Below, piece by piece: positions 16,936 to 24,427 of a stretch of 64,000 nt of DNA; positions within the stretch are counted from its first letter, which is position 1, and each line of letters begins with the position of its first letter. Location: assembly GCA_020442185.1 (NCBI GenBank), contig JAGRKS010000041.1:58734-122733 (forward strand), in the 5' to 3' direction. The position numbers were made by a program, and so were the translations under genes. This stretch comes from Hyphomicrobiaceae bacterium. Its GTDB lineage: Bacteria; Pseudomonadota; Alphaproteobacteria; Rhizobiales; Hyphomicrobiaceae. Below the pieces are notes generated by a model, which saw only the letters and a list, made by a program, of their open reading frames with translations, made no database searches and was not told the origin of the DNA.

Positions 16936-18860
16936 TGGCCTATAAGACAATCATCGAAGACAACATCGACGTCCTCGTCGTCGGCGGCGGTCTCGGCGGC
17001 ACCGGTGCCGCGTTCGAGGCCAGGTACTGGGGCCAGAACAAGAAGATCGTGATCGCGGAGAAGGCCAACATCGACCGCTCCGGCGCTGTCGCGCAGGGCC
17101 TCTACGCCATCAACTGCTACATGGGCACGCGATGGGGCGAGAATAACCCCGAAGATCACGTCCGCTACGCTCGCATCGACCTCATGGGTATGGTGCGCGA
17201 GGATTTGCTGTTCGACATGGCGCGGCACGTGGACTCGACCGTTCACCAGTTCGAGGAGTGGGGCCTGCCGCTGATGCGCAACCCCAAGACCGGACAATAT
17301 CAGCGCGAGGGCCGCTGGCAGATCATGATCCACGGCGAGAGCTACAAGCCGATCGTCGCGGAAGCTGCCAAGAAGTCGGCTGACAAGATCTTCAACCGCA
17401 TCTGCGTCACCCATCTGCTGGTCGACGACGCCAAGGCGAACCGGATCGCCGGCGCGGTTGGTTTCAACGTGCGGACGGGCGACTATCACGTCTTCAAGTC
17501 GAAGACCGTGATCTGCGCGGCGGGCGGCGCTTCGAACATTTTCAAGCCGCGATCGGTCGGTGAGGGCGCGGGACGCGTGTGGTATGCGCCATGGTCGTCG
17601 GGCTCCGCATACGGTCTCTTGATCGAGGCCGGCGCGAAGATGACGCAAATGGAAAACCGCATCGTATTGGCGCGCTTCAAGGACGGTTATGGTCCTGTCG
17701 GTGCCTACTTCCTTCACCTCAAGACGTACACGCAGAACGGGTTCGGCGAGGAGTATGAATCCAAGTGGTTCCCCGAATTGCAGAAGTTGGTCGGCAAGGA
17801 ATACCTCGATCCAGAGGTGTCGCACCGTACCCACAGGCCGATCCCGACGTGTCTGCGAAACCACGCGATGATCAACGAAGTGATGGCTGGCCGCGGCCCC
17901 ATTCACATGGTGACGATGCAAGCGTTCCAGGATCCGCACCTCGAAGAAGTGGGTTGGGAAAACTTCCTCGGCATGACCATCGGTCAGGCCGTTCTGTGGG
18001 CCGCGACCGACGTCGATCCCAAGAACGAGAATCCCGAGTTGACCACTTCGGAGCCCTACGTCATGGGCTCGCATGCGACCGGTGCCGGCGGCTGGGCCAG
18101 CGGACCGGAGGATGTGTCGCCCCCCGAGTATTTCTGGGGCTACAATCGCATGATGACGGTTGAAGGCCTGTTCGGAGCGGGTGACGCGGTCGGCGGCACG
18201 CCGCACGCCTTCTCTTCGGGCTCTTTCACCGAGGGTCGTCTCGCGGCGAAGGCTGCCTGCAAATACATCGACGACGGCAAGGCGCACGGAATTCGCGTCT
18301 CCGACGAGCAGATCGAGCGCCGGCGCAAAGAAATCTACAAGCCGCTGGAGCACTACAAGGTCTATCGCAACGAGGTCGTCGCGGGTGACGTCAACCCGAA
18401 CTACATCACTCCAAGGCAAGGTCTCTCGCGACTTCAGAAGCTGATGGACGAGTATTGCGGCGGCGTCACGGTCGGCTACATGACCAACGAAAAGCTGCTC
18501 AATATCTGCCTCAAGAAGCTGAAGGTGATGGAGGAGGATCTGGAGAAGGTCGCCGCCAAGGATCTTCACGAGTTGCTGCGGGCCTGGGAGTTGAAGCATC
18601 GTCATCGCACCTCCGAGTGCGTCACGCATCACACCCTGTTCCGCAAGGAAACGCGTTGGCCCGGCTACTATTATCGTGGCGACTATATGAAGCTCGACGA
18701 CGAAAACTGGCATGTTCTGACGGTTTCCCGTCGTGACCCGAACACGGGCGAGTACACGATGGAGAAGGCGCCCTGCTACCACCTCGTCGGCGACCTCGAG
18801 GACAAGGCGCTCGCCGAGTTGAAGGAAAGAGAAAAGGCCGGCGTGGCGGCCGACCACTAG
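16935..18860 (+). CDS. aprA: Adenylylsulfate reductase alpha subunit
   Basis: A 641-residue flavoprotein of the fumarate reductase/AprA family. The FAD-binding motif VVGGGLGGTGAAFEARYWG is near the N-terminus, and the family blocks GLYAINCYMGTRWGENNPEDH, NRIVLARFKDGYGPVGAYF and GAGDAVGGTPHAF are present. It oxidises sulfite plus AMP to APS in the oxidative direction. It is translationally coupled to aprB. A strong hairpin follows at 18874. Subtyping into sulfur-oxidiser or sulfate-reducer lineage would need a tree. Confidence 0.97.
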   Translation: MAYKTIIEDNIDVLVVGGGLGGTGAAFEARYWGQNKKIVIAEKANIDRSGAVAQGLYAINCYMGTRWGENNPEDHVRYARIDLMGMVREDLLFDMARHVDSTVHQFEEWGLPLMRNPKTGQYQREGRWQIMIHGESYKPIVAEAAKKSADKIFNRICVTHLLVDDAKANRIAGAVGFNVRTGDYHVFKSKTVICAAGGASNIFKPRSVGEGAGRVWYAPWSSGSAYGLLIEAGAKMTQMENRIVLARFKDGYGPVGAYFLHLKTYTQNGFGEEYESKWFPELQKLVGKEYLDPEVSHRTHRPIPTCLRNHAMINEVMAGRGPIHMVTMQAFQDPHLEEVGWENFLGMTIGQAVLWAATDVDPKNENPELTTSEPYVMGSHATGAGGWASGPEDVSPPEYFWGYNRMMTVEGLFGAGDAVGGTPHAFSSGSFTEGRLAAKAACKYIDDGKAHGIRVSDEQIERRRKEIYKPLEHYKVYRNEVVAGDVNPNYITPRQGLSRLQKLMDEYCGGVTVGYMTNEKLLNICLKKLKVMEEDLEKVAAKDLHELLRAWELKHRHRTSECVTHHTLFRKETRWPGYYYRGDYMKLDDENWHVLTVSRRDPNTGEYTMEKAPCYHLVGDLEDKALAELKEREKAGVAADH

Positions 18861-18873
18861 TCCAGCAATCAAT

Positions 18874-18918
18874 AGAGGTCCGCCGCGCTCCACGAACGAT
18901 GGGCGCGCGCGGACCTCT
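18874..18918 (+). terminator. Terminator after aprA
   Basis: AGAGGTCCGC at 18874-18883 pairs perfectly with GCGGACCTCT at 18909-18918, and the stem extends inward through GC-rich bases. The tail is TTGCCGTTTCC, so it is a hairpin with a poor T-run. It lies 13 bp after the aprA stop and probably ends the aprMBA transcript. Confidence 0.6.
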
Positions 18919-19074
18919 TGCCGTTTCCTCAGTGGGGAATTATTGCGGGGTACCGTTGCCCGAGAGGCAGCTGTTTCCTCCGGTGCAGGGCGCGGCGATC
19001 CAACGACCTGTTAGACCCTACAGTTGGACATCCCTCCCCTTCGGTTGGGCATCTCTCGATTTGGTAAGTTACTG

Positions 19075-19425
19075 ATGAATATCACCGCAAAAACTGATGA
19101 CGAGATTCTGGCAATCGCCCATCCGATGTGGGCCGATCTCGTCAAGTATTCGAACGAGGGCAACTACGGCGAGTTCGTCAAGAACTTCTCCTTTGCGCTC
19201 ACGAACGGGTTGCATGAAGTCGAGGTCGGCCGTCAGTTCTCGAGCAGCGAGTTGACCCGGAGTTTGTCCCCCGACGTCGATTATCTTGGGATCATTCGCC
19301 GAGGAGATTACGTCACGGTGCTTTACCGGCAGCGCAGTACAAAAAAGCCAGGCGAATGGCTGGGCAGACTCGTCCTTGGTGAGGAGGACGGCAAGATCAG
19401 GATATTCGGCGCGTCGATTTTTTGA
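19075..19425 (+). CDS. Small cytoplasmic protein next to the apr genes, unknown function
   Basis: A 116-residue protein starting at ATG 19075 (MNITAKTDDEIL). It has no signal peptide, Cys or membrane segment. The C-terminal strand pattern (GRLVLGEEDGKIRIFGASIF) and size recall NTF2-like alpha+beta barrels, but this is only an impression. It lies 214 bp after aprA and 34 bp before the SlyD-like gene on the same strand, which suggests a link with the sulfur module. Confidence 0.7.
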   Translation: MNITAKTDDEILAIAHPMWADLVKYSNEGNYGEFVKNFSFALTNGLHEVEVGRQFSSSELTRSLSPDVDYLGIIRRGDYVTVLYRQRSTKKPGEWLGRLVLGEEDGKIRIFGASIF

Positions 19426-19459
19426 GCGCTGGCGGCTCAGACCGCTGAACGGATGCGAT

Positions 19460-19972
19460 ATGAGCGAAACGATCAAGGACGGCAAGTTCGTCGAACTCAC
19501 CTACAAGGTGAGCGACAGCAAGACAGGCCATGTGCTGAGCGCCGTCGAATTCCCATTGGGTTATGTGCACGGGCACAGTGACTTGCTGGCACCTGCGGTC
19601 GTTGAAGAGCTGGAGGGCAAGGCGGCTGGTGACGTCTTCGAGGTGCCGATCGATTGTGATCGCATCTATGGGCCACGCGACGAGCGGCTCGTCTTCACCG
19701 ACTTGATTGACAACGTTCCCGAGGAATACCGGGAGATCGGCACCACGATCATCATGGAGAATGAGAAGGGCGAGGCCCGGAATTTCATCGTGACGAAAAT
19801 GGACGACAAGACGCTGACGGTTGACGGCAACAATCCGCTTTGTGGCCGGGAGGTTGTTTTCCGGATGGAGGTCCTGAGCGTCCGGGATGCCACCGAGGAA
19901 GAGATCGAGGCGGGCGGACCGGTCGGTGGCCCTGGACCTGCTATCGATCCGTCGCTCAAAATGCAGATCTGA
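19460..19972 (+). CDS. FKBP-type peptidyl-prolyl isomerase, SlyD-like
   Basis: A 170-residue protein that follows the SlyD plan: FKBP part one (VELTYKVSDSKTG, then PLGYVHGHSDLLAPAVVEELEGKAAGD), an insert-in-flap chaperone domain (DRIYGPRDERLVF to MDDKTLTVDGN), and FKBP part two ending ATEEEIEAGG. The metal-binding His/Cys tail of E. coli SlyD is missing. The ribosome site before ATG 19460 is weak. Its place downstream of aprMBA suggests a folding role for cofactor-rich enzymes, which is inference only. Confidence 0.88.
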   Translation: MSETIKDGKFVELTYKVSDSKTGHVLSAVEFPLGYVHGHSDLLAPAVVEELEGKAAGDVFEVPIDCDRIYGPRDERLVFTDLIDNVPEEYREIGTTIIMENEKGEARNFIVTKMDDKTLTVDGNNPLCGREVVFRMEVLSVRDATEEEIEAGGPVGGPGPAIDPSLKMQI

Positions 19973-20100
19973 TCGCAACGGACCAACACGCAAGTTCCAT
20001 CGGTTCGCAACTTGCGGGGCGGCGTCGGCTACCAGCCCATTACCGCGCGCGGCAACAAGGTCGGCAGTCGTCAGATTTCCGAGCTCCCATTACAGGAATT

Positions 20101-20154
20101 GCGTTCTGGGAGTAGCGTTCCGGGAGCCCAGATCCGGAGGTCGCGTTCCAGAAG
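20101..20154. repeat. Three imperfect 12-bp direct repeats
   Basis: GCGTTCTGGGAG (20101-20112), GCGTTCCGGGAG (20115-20126) and GCGTTCCAGAAG (20143-20154) fit GCGTTCYRGRAG. They lie between the SlyD-like gene and the convergent small gene. The role is unknown. Confidence 0.55.
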
Positions 20155-20173
20155 TTCACACGTGCTCACAAGA

Positions 20174-20208
20174 ATTCGGGCCCGCGCCTGTAAGGCACGA
20201 GCCCGAAT
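20174..20208. terminator. Hairpin between convergent genes
   Basis: ATTCGGGC at 20174-20181 pairs with GCCCGAAT at 20201-20208, and inner bases GCCT/AGGC can extend the stem. It lies between the convergent SlyD-like gene and the 52-residue gene and could terminate either. No clear T-run follows on either strand. Confidence 0.45.
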
Positions 20209-20248
20209 GAACGAGAGCCTTTATCGTCGCAACCAGGGTCGGCCGCGA

Positions 20249-20407
20249 CTAGGGGCGCTTCGGAACAGTATATGGAACCTCTTTCTGCATCGGCTCCCAG
20301 ACCGTTTCGTATCCGACGAAACCCTTTGACGACGGCTGCATCTGACGGGTCTTGAAGAACCGTGAGTTGCCCTCTGGAACTTTGGCAACCGGCTTCTGTT
20401 CGGCCAT
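20249..20407 (-). CDS. Small protein of 52 residues, unknown function
   Basis: A short frame with an excellent GGGGAGTGG ribosome site before ATG 20407. The product (MAEQKPVAKVPEGNSRFF...YTVPKRP) is hydrophilic, has no Cys, and is rich in Pro, Lys and aromatic residues. It converges on the SlyD-like gene. I do not recognise it. The ribosome site and composition make it more likely real than chance. Confidence 0.55.
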   Translation of the reverse strand: MAEQKPVAKVPEGNSRFFKTRQMQPSSKGFVGYETVWEPMQKEVPYTVPKRP

Positions 20408-20854
20408 ATGTCCACTCCCCGAATTTGTCTGCGCAATTCGTAGACGCAAGTCCGTCACGGTATCATCGCGCCGGGCTCGCATCGCATTCCCGCGGGATAA
20501 TACAGTCCGGCCTTGCAGGAGAGAAGCGGTTTCTACGTTTGATGACACGTGAAAGCGGCAATCGTCGGTATGCGTGAGGTTGCGATCGGGCGCCCGCCCC
20601 AACTCCACGGGCTAGGGCGCCGTGCGTCGTGGTACGCTTGCCGCCAGCCCCACGCTCGACATCCCCGGCGATGTGGAAACGGCTACGGCCAGGATTTGGC
20701 CAGGACTTGGCCAGGACTTGGCCAGGACTTGGCCAGGATGCGGTTGAAGCCCGTCTCTCGATAATCATGCAGCCTGTCGCCACCTATTATTCACCAACCG
20801 TTGTCGGCGACGTCGGCCGCCATGCGTCCTCGGTCTGACAGGAGGTCCCCACAC
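20408..20854. other. Intergenic region with an 11-bp tandem repeat
   Basis: About 450 bp between the small minus-strand gene and the DGPF gene. Apart from the tandem repeat at 20687-20738 and a GGAGGT ribosome site for the DGPF gene, no gene was recognised. Frames over the repeat are low-complexity in every phase. Confidence 0.5.
20687..20738. repeat. 11-bp tandem repeat, about 4.7 copies
   Basis: The unit GGCCAGGACTT repeats at 20687, 20698, 20709 and 20720, with a partial fifth copy from 20731. The first copy has ATTT in place of ACTT. The unit length is one helical turn. It lies about 120 bp upstream of the DGPF/sigma-factor operon. Confidence 0.9.
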
Positions 20855-21229
20855 ATGCAGTATGCGATCCTTTGCTATCACGACGAAAAAGTGACGTGCG
20901 CCTGGTCCAAGGAACAGGACGATGCCGTCATGGAGAAACTCGGCGCCGTGCAGGAGCGGCTTGCGAGGTCAGGCAAGCTCGGTCCCGTGGCGCGCCTGCT
21001 GCCGACGACTGCGGCAACGACGTTGCGCAAGGATCGCGATCCGCCGCTCGTGGTCGACGGTCCATTCGCCGAGACGAAAGAGCAGCTTCTCGGCTTCTAT
21101 ATCGTCAACTGCGACAGCCTGGAGGAAGTTCTGGATATCGCCCGCGACCTCGGACGAGCCAATCCGGGCGGCGCCTATGAAATCAGGCCCGTCGGGCTGT
21201 TCTTCGATACGCCGGATGCTGCATCGTGA
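20855..21229 (+). CDS. YCII/DGPF-domain protein, partner of ECF42 sigma factor
   Basis: A 124-residue YCII-related protein. It contains the family motif VVDGPFAETKEQLLGFY, with DGPF at residues 68-71. The GGAGGT ribosome site supports ATG 20855. Genes of this family are conserved next to ECF42-type sigma factors and are usual members of their regulons. Here the stop overlaps the GTG start of the sigma gene (GTGA), so the two are translationally coupled. The molecular function of DGPF proteins is not established. Confidence 0.92.
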   Translation: MQYAILCYHDEKVTCAWSKEQDDAVMEKLGAVQERLARSGKLGPVARLLPTTAATTLRKDRDPPLVVDGPFAETKEQLLGFYIVNCDSLEEVLDIARDLGRANPGGAYEIRPVGLFFDTPDAAS

Positions 21230-22518
21230 CCGACACGAGCTGGATCGGCGCGGTCATGACAGCGGCCCGGCCGAAGGCCATGGCGGCACTCGTCCGCTAT
21301 TTCCGCGACCTCGATACGGCTGAGGAGGCTTATCAGGAGGCGTGCCTGCGCGCACTCAAGTCCTGGCCATCGAACGGCCCCCCGCGCGATGCGGCCGCTT
21401 GGCTGATCATGGTTGCACGCAATGCCGGCATTGATAGCGCGCGCCGCCAGCGCCGCATGCAGCCGTTACCGCCCGAAGACGTGATTTCCGACCGCTCGGA
21501 CATGGAGGCGGTAGCGGCAGAGCGCGCCGATGGGGCCGACTATCGCGACGACATTCTGCGTTTGATGTTCATCTGTTGCCATCGAGAGCTCCCCGCGACG
21601 CAGCAGATCGCACTTGCGCTGCGGATCGTGTCCGGTCTTTCAGTCCACCAGATCGCCCGCGCCTTCATGGTTTCCGATGCCGCGATGGAACAGCGCATCA
21701 CGCGGGCCAAGGCGCGGATTGCGAAAGCAGAAGTGCCGTTCGAGACCCCGAGTGCGGTCGAACGCGCTGAGCGTGTGGCAGCGGTCGCCGCAATGATCTA
21801 CCTCGTATTCAACGAGGGTTATACGATCGACGTCGCGGCCAACGGCTGGCGCGCGGAACTTTGCGAGGAAGCCATACGTCTGGCCCGGTTGCTGCTCAAC
21901 CTGTTTCCGGTCGAGCCAGAGCTGATGGGCCTCGCAGCCCTGCTGTTGCTCCAACACGCCCGGGCCGATGCCCGGTTCGACGCGGACGGTGCGGCCATCC
22001 CGCTCGATCAGCAGGACCGTTCGCGGTGGAATTCCAAGCTGATCGCCGAAGGCCTGGCCTTGATGGACAAGGCCCTGCGGCACCGGCGGCCGGGACCATT
22101 CCAGCTACAGGCAGCAATCGCCGCCTTGCACGCGCGGGCGGGCCGGCCCGAGGATACGGACTGGCCGCAGATCGCTCTCCTCTATGGTGCGCTCGAACGT
22201 ATGCAGCCCTCCCCCGTCATCGCGCTGAACAGGGCCGTTGCGGTGTCGCGGACGGACGGCGCGGAGGCGGCGTTGGCGATCATTACCCCGCTTGCCGGCG
22301 CCCTCGATGGCTACTTCTATTTCCACGGCGCCCGCGGCTCCTTCTTGAAGCAGCTCGGTCGCTACCACGAAGCCCGCGAGGCCTACAACCGCGCCATCGC
22401 ACTCGCCAACACGCCGGCCGAGGCCCGCCACATCCGACAACAACTCGATAGCCTAACGGAGGCGGCAGCAGCACCATCATCGCAACAGGCGGCGCGCGAG
22501 AACGACCAGCGGCGATGA
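21226..22518 (+). CDS. RNA polymerase ECF sigma factor of the ECF42 type
   Basis: A 430-residue sigma factor with a long C-terminal extension, as in the ECF42 group. Sigma-2 covers about residues 10-80 (RYFRDLDTAEEAYQEACLRA, then PRDAAAWLIMVARNAGID). Sigma-4 is near 115-170 (LPATQQIALALRIVSGLSV, then MVSDAAMEQRITRAKARI). Residues 180-430 are a helical, TPR-like domain (LYGALERMQPSPVIALNRAVA). No anti-sigma gene is present, which is normal for this group because the extension is thought to regulate activity. GTG start at 21226. Confidence 0.93.
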   Translation: MTDTSWIGAVMTAARPKAMAALVRYFRDLDTAEEAYQEACLRALKSWPSNGPPRDAAAWLIMVARNAGIDSARRQRRMQPLPPEDVISDRSDMEAVAAERADGADYRDDILRLMFICCHRELPATQQIALALRIVSGLSVHQIARAFMVSDAAMEQRITRAKARIAKAEVPFETPSAVERAERVAAVAAMIYLVFNEGYTIDVAANGWRAELCEEAIRLARLLLNLFPVEPELMGLAALLLLQHARADARFDADGAAIPLDQQDRSRWNSKLIAEGLALMDKALRHRRPGPFQLQAAIAALHARAGRPEDTDWPQIALLYGALERMQPSPVIALNRAVAVSRTDGAEAALAIITPLAGALDGYFYFHGARGSFLKQLGRYHEAREAYNRAIALANTPAEARHIRQQLDSLTEAAAAPSSQQAARENDQRR

Positions 22519-22693
22519 CCGCGCTCCAGGCATCGGACTTCGTCGCGGGTTCCCGCCCAGTAGTTGCGAAAATATTTCACGGGGAGGTCGGCTTGCCCGA
22601 TCTTCGCCCGTCCTAGCTGCAAGAATGGCATCGGGTCACGGTGCGGCATCAGCGCGGGTCCGCGATGCGGCAACAGCACGGGCGCGCGATGCC

Positions 22694-22805
22694 GCCGACC
22701 ACGGCTTCATGTGTGAAGCACGCCTTCGAGGATCTCGACGGCCATGTCTGGGAGATTTTCTGGATGGACCCCAAAATTGGTCCAGCCGTCGTGATGACGT
22801 GGTGA
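22694..22805 (+). pseudogene. Remnant of a VOC/glyoxalase-family gene (3' end, frameshifted)
   Basis: Residues ADHGFMCE appear in one phase near 22690-22720, and FEDLDGHVWEIFWMDP continues in another phase from 22725 to a stop at 22803-22805. Together they match the C-terminal signature of PhnB-like VOC proteins (DHGF...F.D.DGH.WE..WMDP). A single-base shift separates the two halves and no intact start is found upstream. VOC genes often neighbour ECF42/DGPF pairs, so this is probably a decayed member of that operon. Confidence 0.65.
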
Positions 22806-22899
22806 TGGCGCGAGGGAGTGCCGCACCATGCTGTGGCCTCGGCGAATCGGGAACCTCCGGAACGGCGCGGCCAAACAAAACGCATTTCGAGGAGCGAAC

Positions 22900-23169
22900 A
22901 TGGCACGTGTCGTCTTCACGCCCAACATTCAGCGCCACGTTGCGTGCCCTGAGGCGGAAGCGCCCGGCAACACCGTGCGCGAAGTCCTCAATGGCGTGTT
23001 CGCGGGCAACCCGCGCGCCGCCGCCTATGTCCTCGATGATCAGTCCGCGTTGCGTAAACACATGACCATCTTCGTCGACGGCCACATGATCCGCGATCGC
23101 AGCGGCCTCACCGATCCCGTCGGGCCCGCGAGCACGATTTACATCTATCAGGCATTGTCTGGAGGCTGA
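22900..23169 (+). CDS. MoaD/ThiS-like ubiquitin-fold small protein
   Basis: An 89-residue protein starting at ATG 22900 after CGAGGAGCG. It has a beta-grasp pattern (VVFTPNIQRHV, TVREVLNGVF, LRKHMTIFVDGHMI, ASTIYIYQALSGG) and ends in Gly-Gly, as in sulfur-carrier or ubiquitin-like proteins activated by adenylation. The stop is 2 bp before the start of an Asp-box propeller gene. No MoeB/ThiF-type E1 or MoaE is in the window. It could carry sulfur or act as a modifier of its partner. Confidence 0.85.
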   Translation: MARVVFTPNIQRHVACPEAEAPGNTVREVLNGVFAGNPRAAAYVLDDQSALRKHMTIFVDGHMIRDRSGLTDPVGPASTIYIYQALSGG

Positions 23170-23171
23170 CC

Positions 23172-24272
23172 GTGAGTGACACATTGCTCGTATCGACACG
23201 CAAAGGTCTTTTCTGGGTGCGACGCGGAGGCGGACGTTGGGACATCGACCATGTCGATTTCCTCGGCGACAACGTCACGCTGACAACGACCGATCCGCGC
23301 GATGGCCGCCACTATGCGGCACTCGATCACGGCCACTTCGGCGTCAAGTTGCATCGCTGGGAAGATGGTCGATGGGACGAAATGGCGAGCCCCACCTATC
23401 CGCCGAAGCCCGAAGGCCTCGAGGAAAACGACATGTGGGGCCGGCCGATCGCCTGGAGCACGGCGCGGATTTGGGCATTGCGGGCCGGCGGCGACGATGA
23501 ACCGGGCGTCATCTGGTGCGGCACGCTGCCGGGCGGCCTCTTCCGTTCGAGCGACAACGGCGAAAGCTGGGAAATCGTGCGTTCGCTCTGGGACCATCCG
23601 AAGCGGCGGATGTGGATGGGTGGCGGCGCCGATCTGCCAGGCATCCATTCGATACTGGTCGATCCGCGAAATTCGCAGCGCATCTGGATCGCCGTCTCGA
23701 CCGGCGGCATCTGGTTCACCGAGAATGGCGGCTCAGATTGGGTGCAGCGCGGCGAAGGCATGCGCGCCGACCATGTGCCGCCGGAGTTGACCAACGATCC
23801 GATCGCCCAGGATGTGCACTGCCTTGCACAGTGCGCGAACGCCCCCGAACGCATGTGGGTCCAGCATCACAACGGCATCTTCGTCTCCTCCGACGAGGGG
23901 CGCACGTTTACCGAGATCACCGATGTCGCGCCGTCGACGTTCGGTTTTCCGGTTGTCGTCCATCCGCGCGATCCCGATACCGCATGGTTCGTGCCCGGCA
24001 TCAAGGACGAGTTGCGCATACCGCACGATGGCCAGCTCGTCGTGACGCGCACCCGCGACGGCGGCAGGACGTTCGAGAAGTTGACCAGCGGACTGCCACA
24101 GAAACACGCCTACGACATCGTCTATCGGCACGGACTTGACATCGACGGGAGCGGCGACAGGCTGGCCTTCGGCTCGACGACGGGCGGTCTCTGGGTCAGC
24201 GAGGACCAGGGCGACACGTGGGAAAACATCGCCAACACGCTGCCACCGGTCTATGCCGTCCGCTTCGCATGA
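23172..24272 (+). CDS. Asp-box (BNR) beta-propeller protein paired with the MoaD-like gene
   Basis: A 366-residue protein with five Asp boxes (S-x-D-x-G-x-x-W type): SSDNGESW, TENGGSDW, SSDEGRTF, TRDGGRTF and SEDQGDTW. These indicate a sialidase- or VPS10-like propeller. There is no signal peptide, so it is probably cytoplasmic. GTG start 2 bp after the MoaD-like gene, so it is surely co-translated. Such proteins are often named exo-alpha-sialidase or glycosyl hydrolase, but I see no sialidase arginine triad, and an enzymatic role is not supported. Confidence 0.85.
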   Translation: MSDTLLVSTRKGLFWVRRGGGRWDIDHVDFLGDNVTLTTTDPRDGRHYAALDHGHFGVKLHRWEDGRWDEMASPTYPPKPEGLEENDMWGRPIAWSTARIWALRAGGDDEPGVIWCGTLPGGLFRSSDNGESWEIVRSLWDHPKRRMWMGGGADLPGIHSILVDPRNSQRIWIAVSTGGIWFTENGGSDWVQRGEGMRADHVPPELTNDPIAQDVHCLAQCANAPERMWVQHHNGIFVSSDEGRTFTEITDVAPSTFGFPVVVHPRDPDTAWFVPGIKDELRIPHDGQLVVTRTRDGGRTFEKLTSGLPQKHAYDIVYRHGLDIDGSGDRLAFGSTTGGLWVSEDQGDTWENIANTLPPVYAVRFA

Positions 24273-24427
24273 CGTAGCGGCCTCGTACCGAGTGACCGGG
24301 TGCGCGAGAACACGGCCGATGGCTCGCGGTTCACGATCGCTCAACCGCGCTGGCGTACACTCCCCCAAGATCGCGAGTTTCTAACGATCGACTAAGTCCT
24401 GTGCCAATTGTCCGCGTGTGAGCATCG

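Noticed and set aside
23172..24272. Annotation of the Asp-box protein as a sialidase
   Set aside because: Asp boxes only show the propeller fold. No arginine triad or signal peptide supports sialidase activity.
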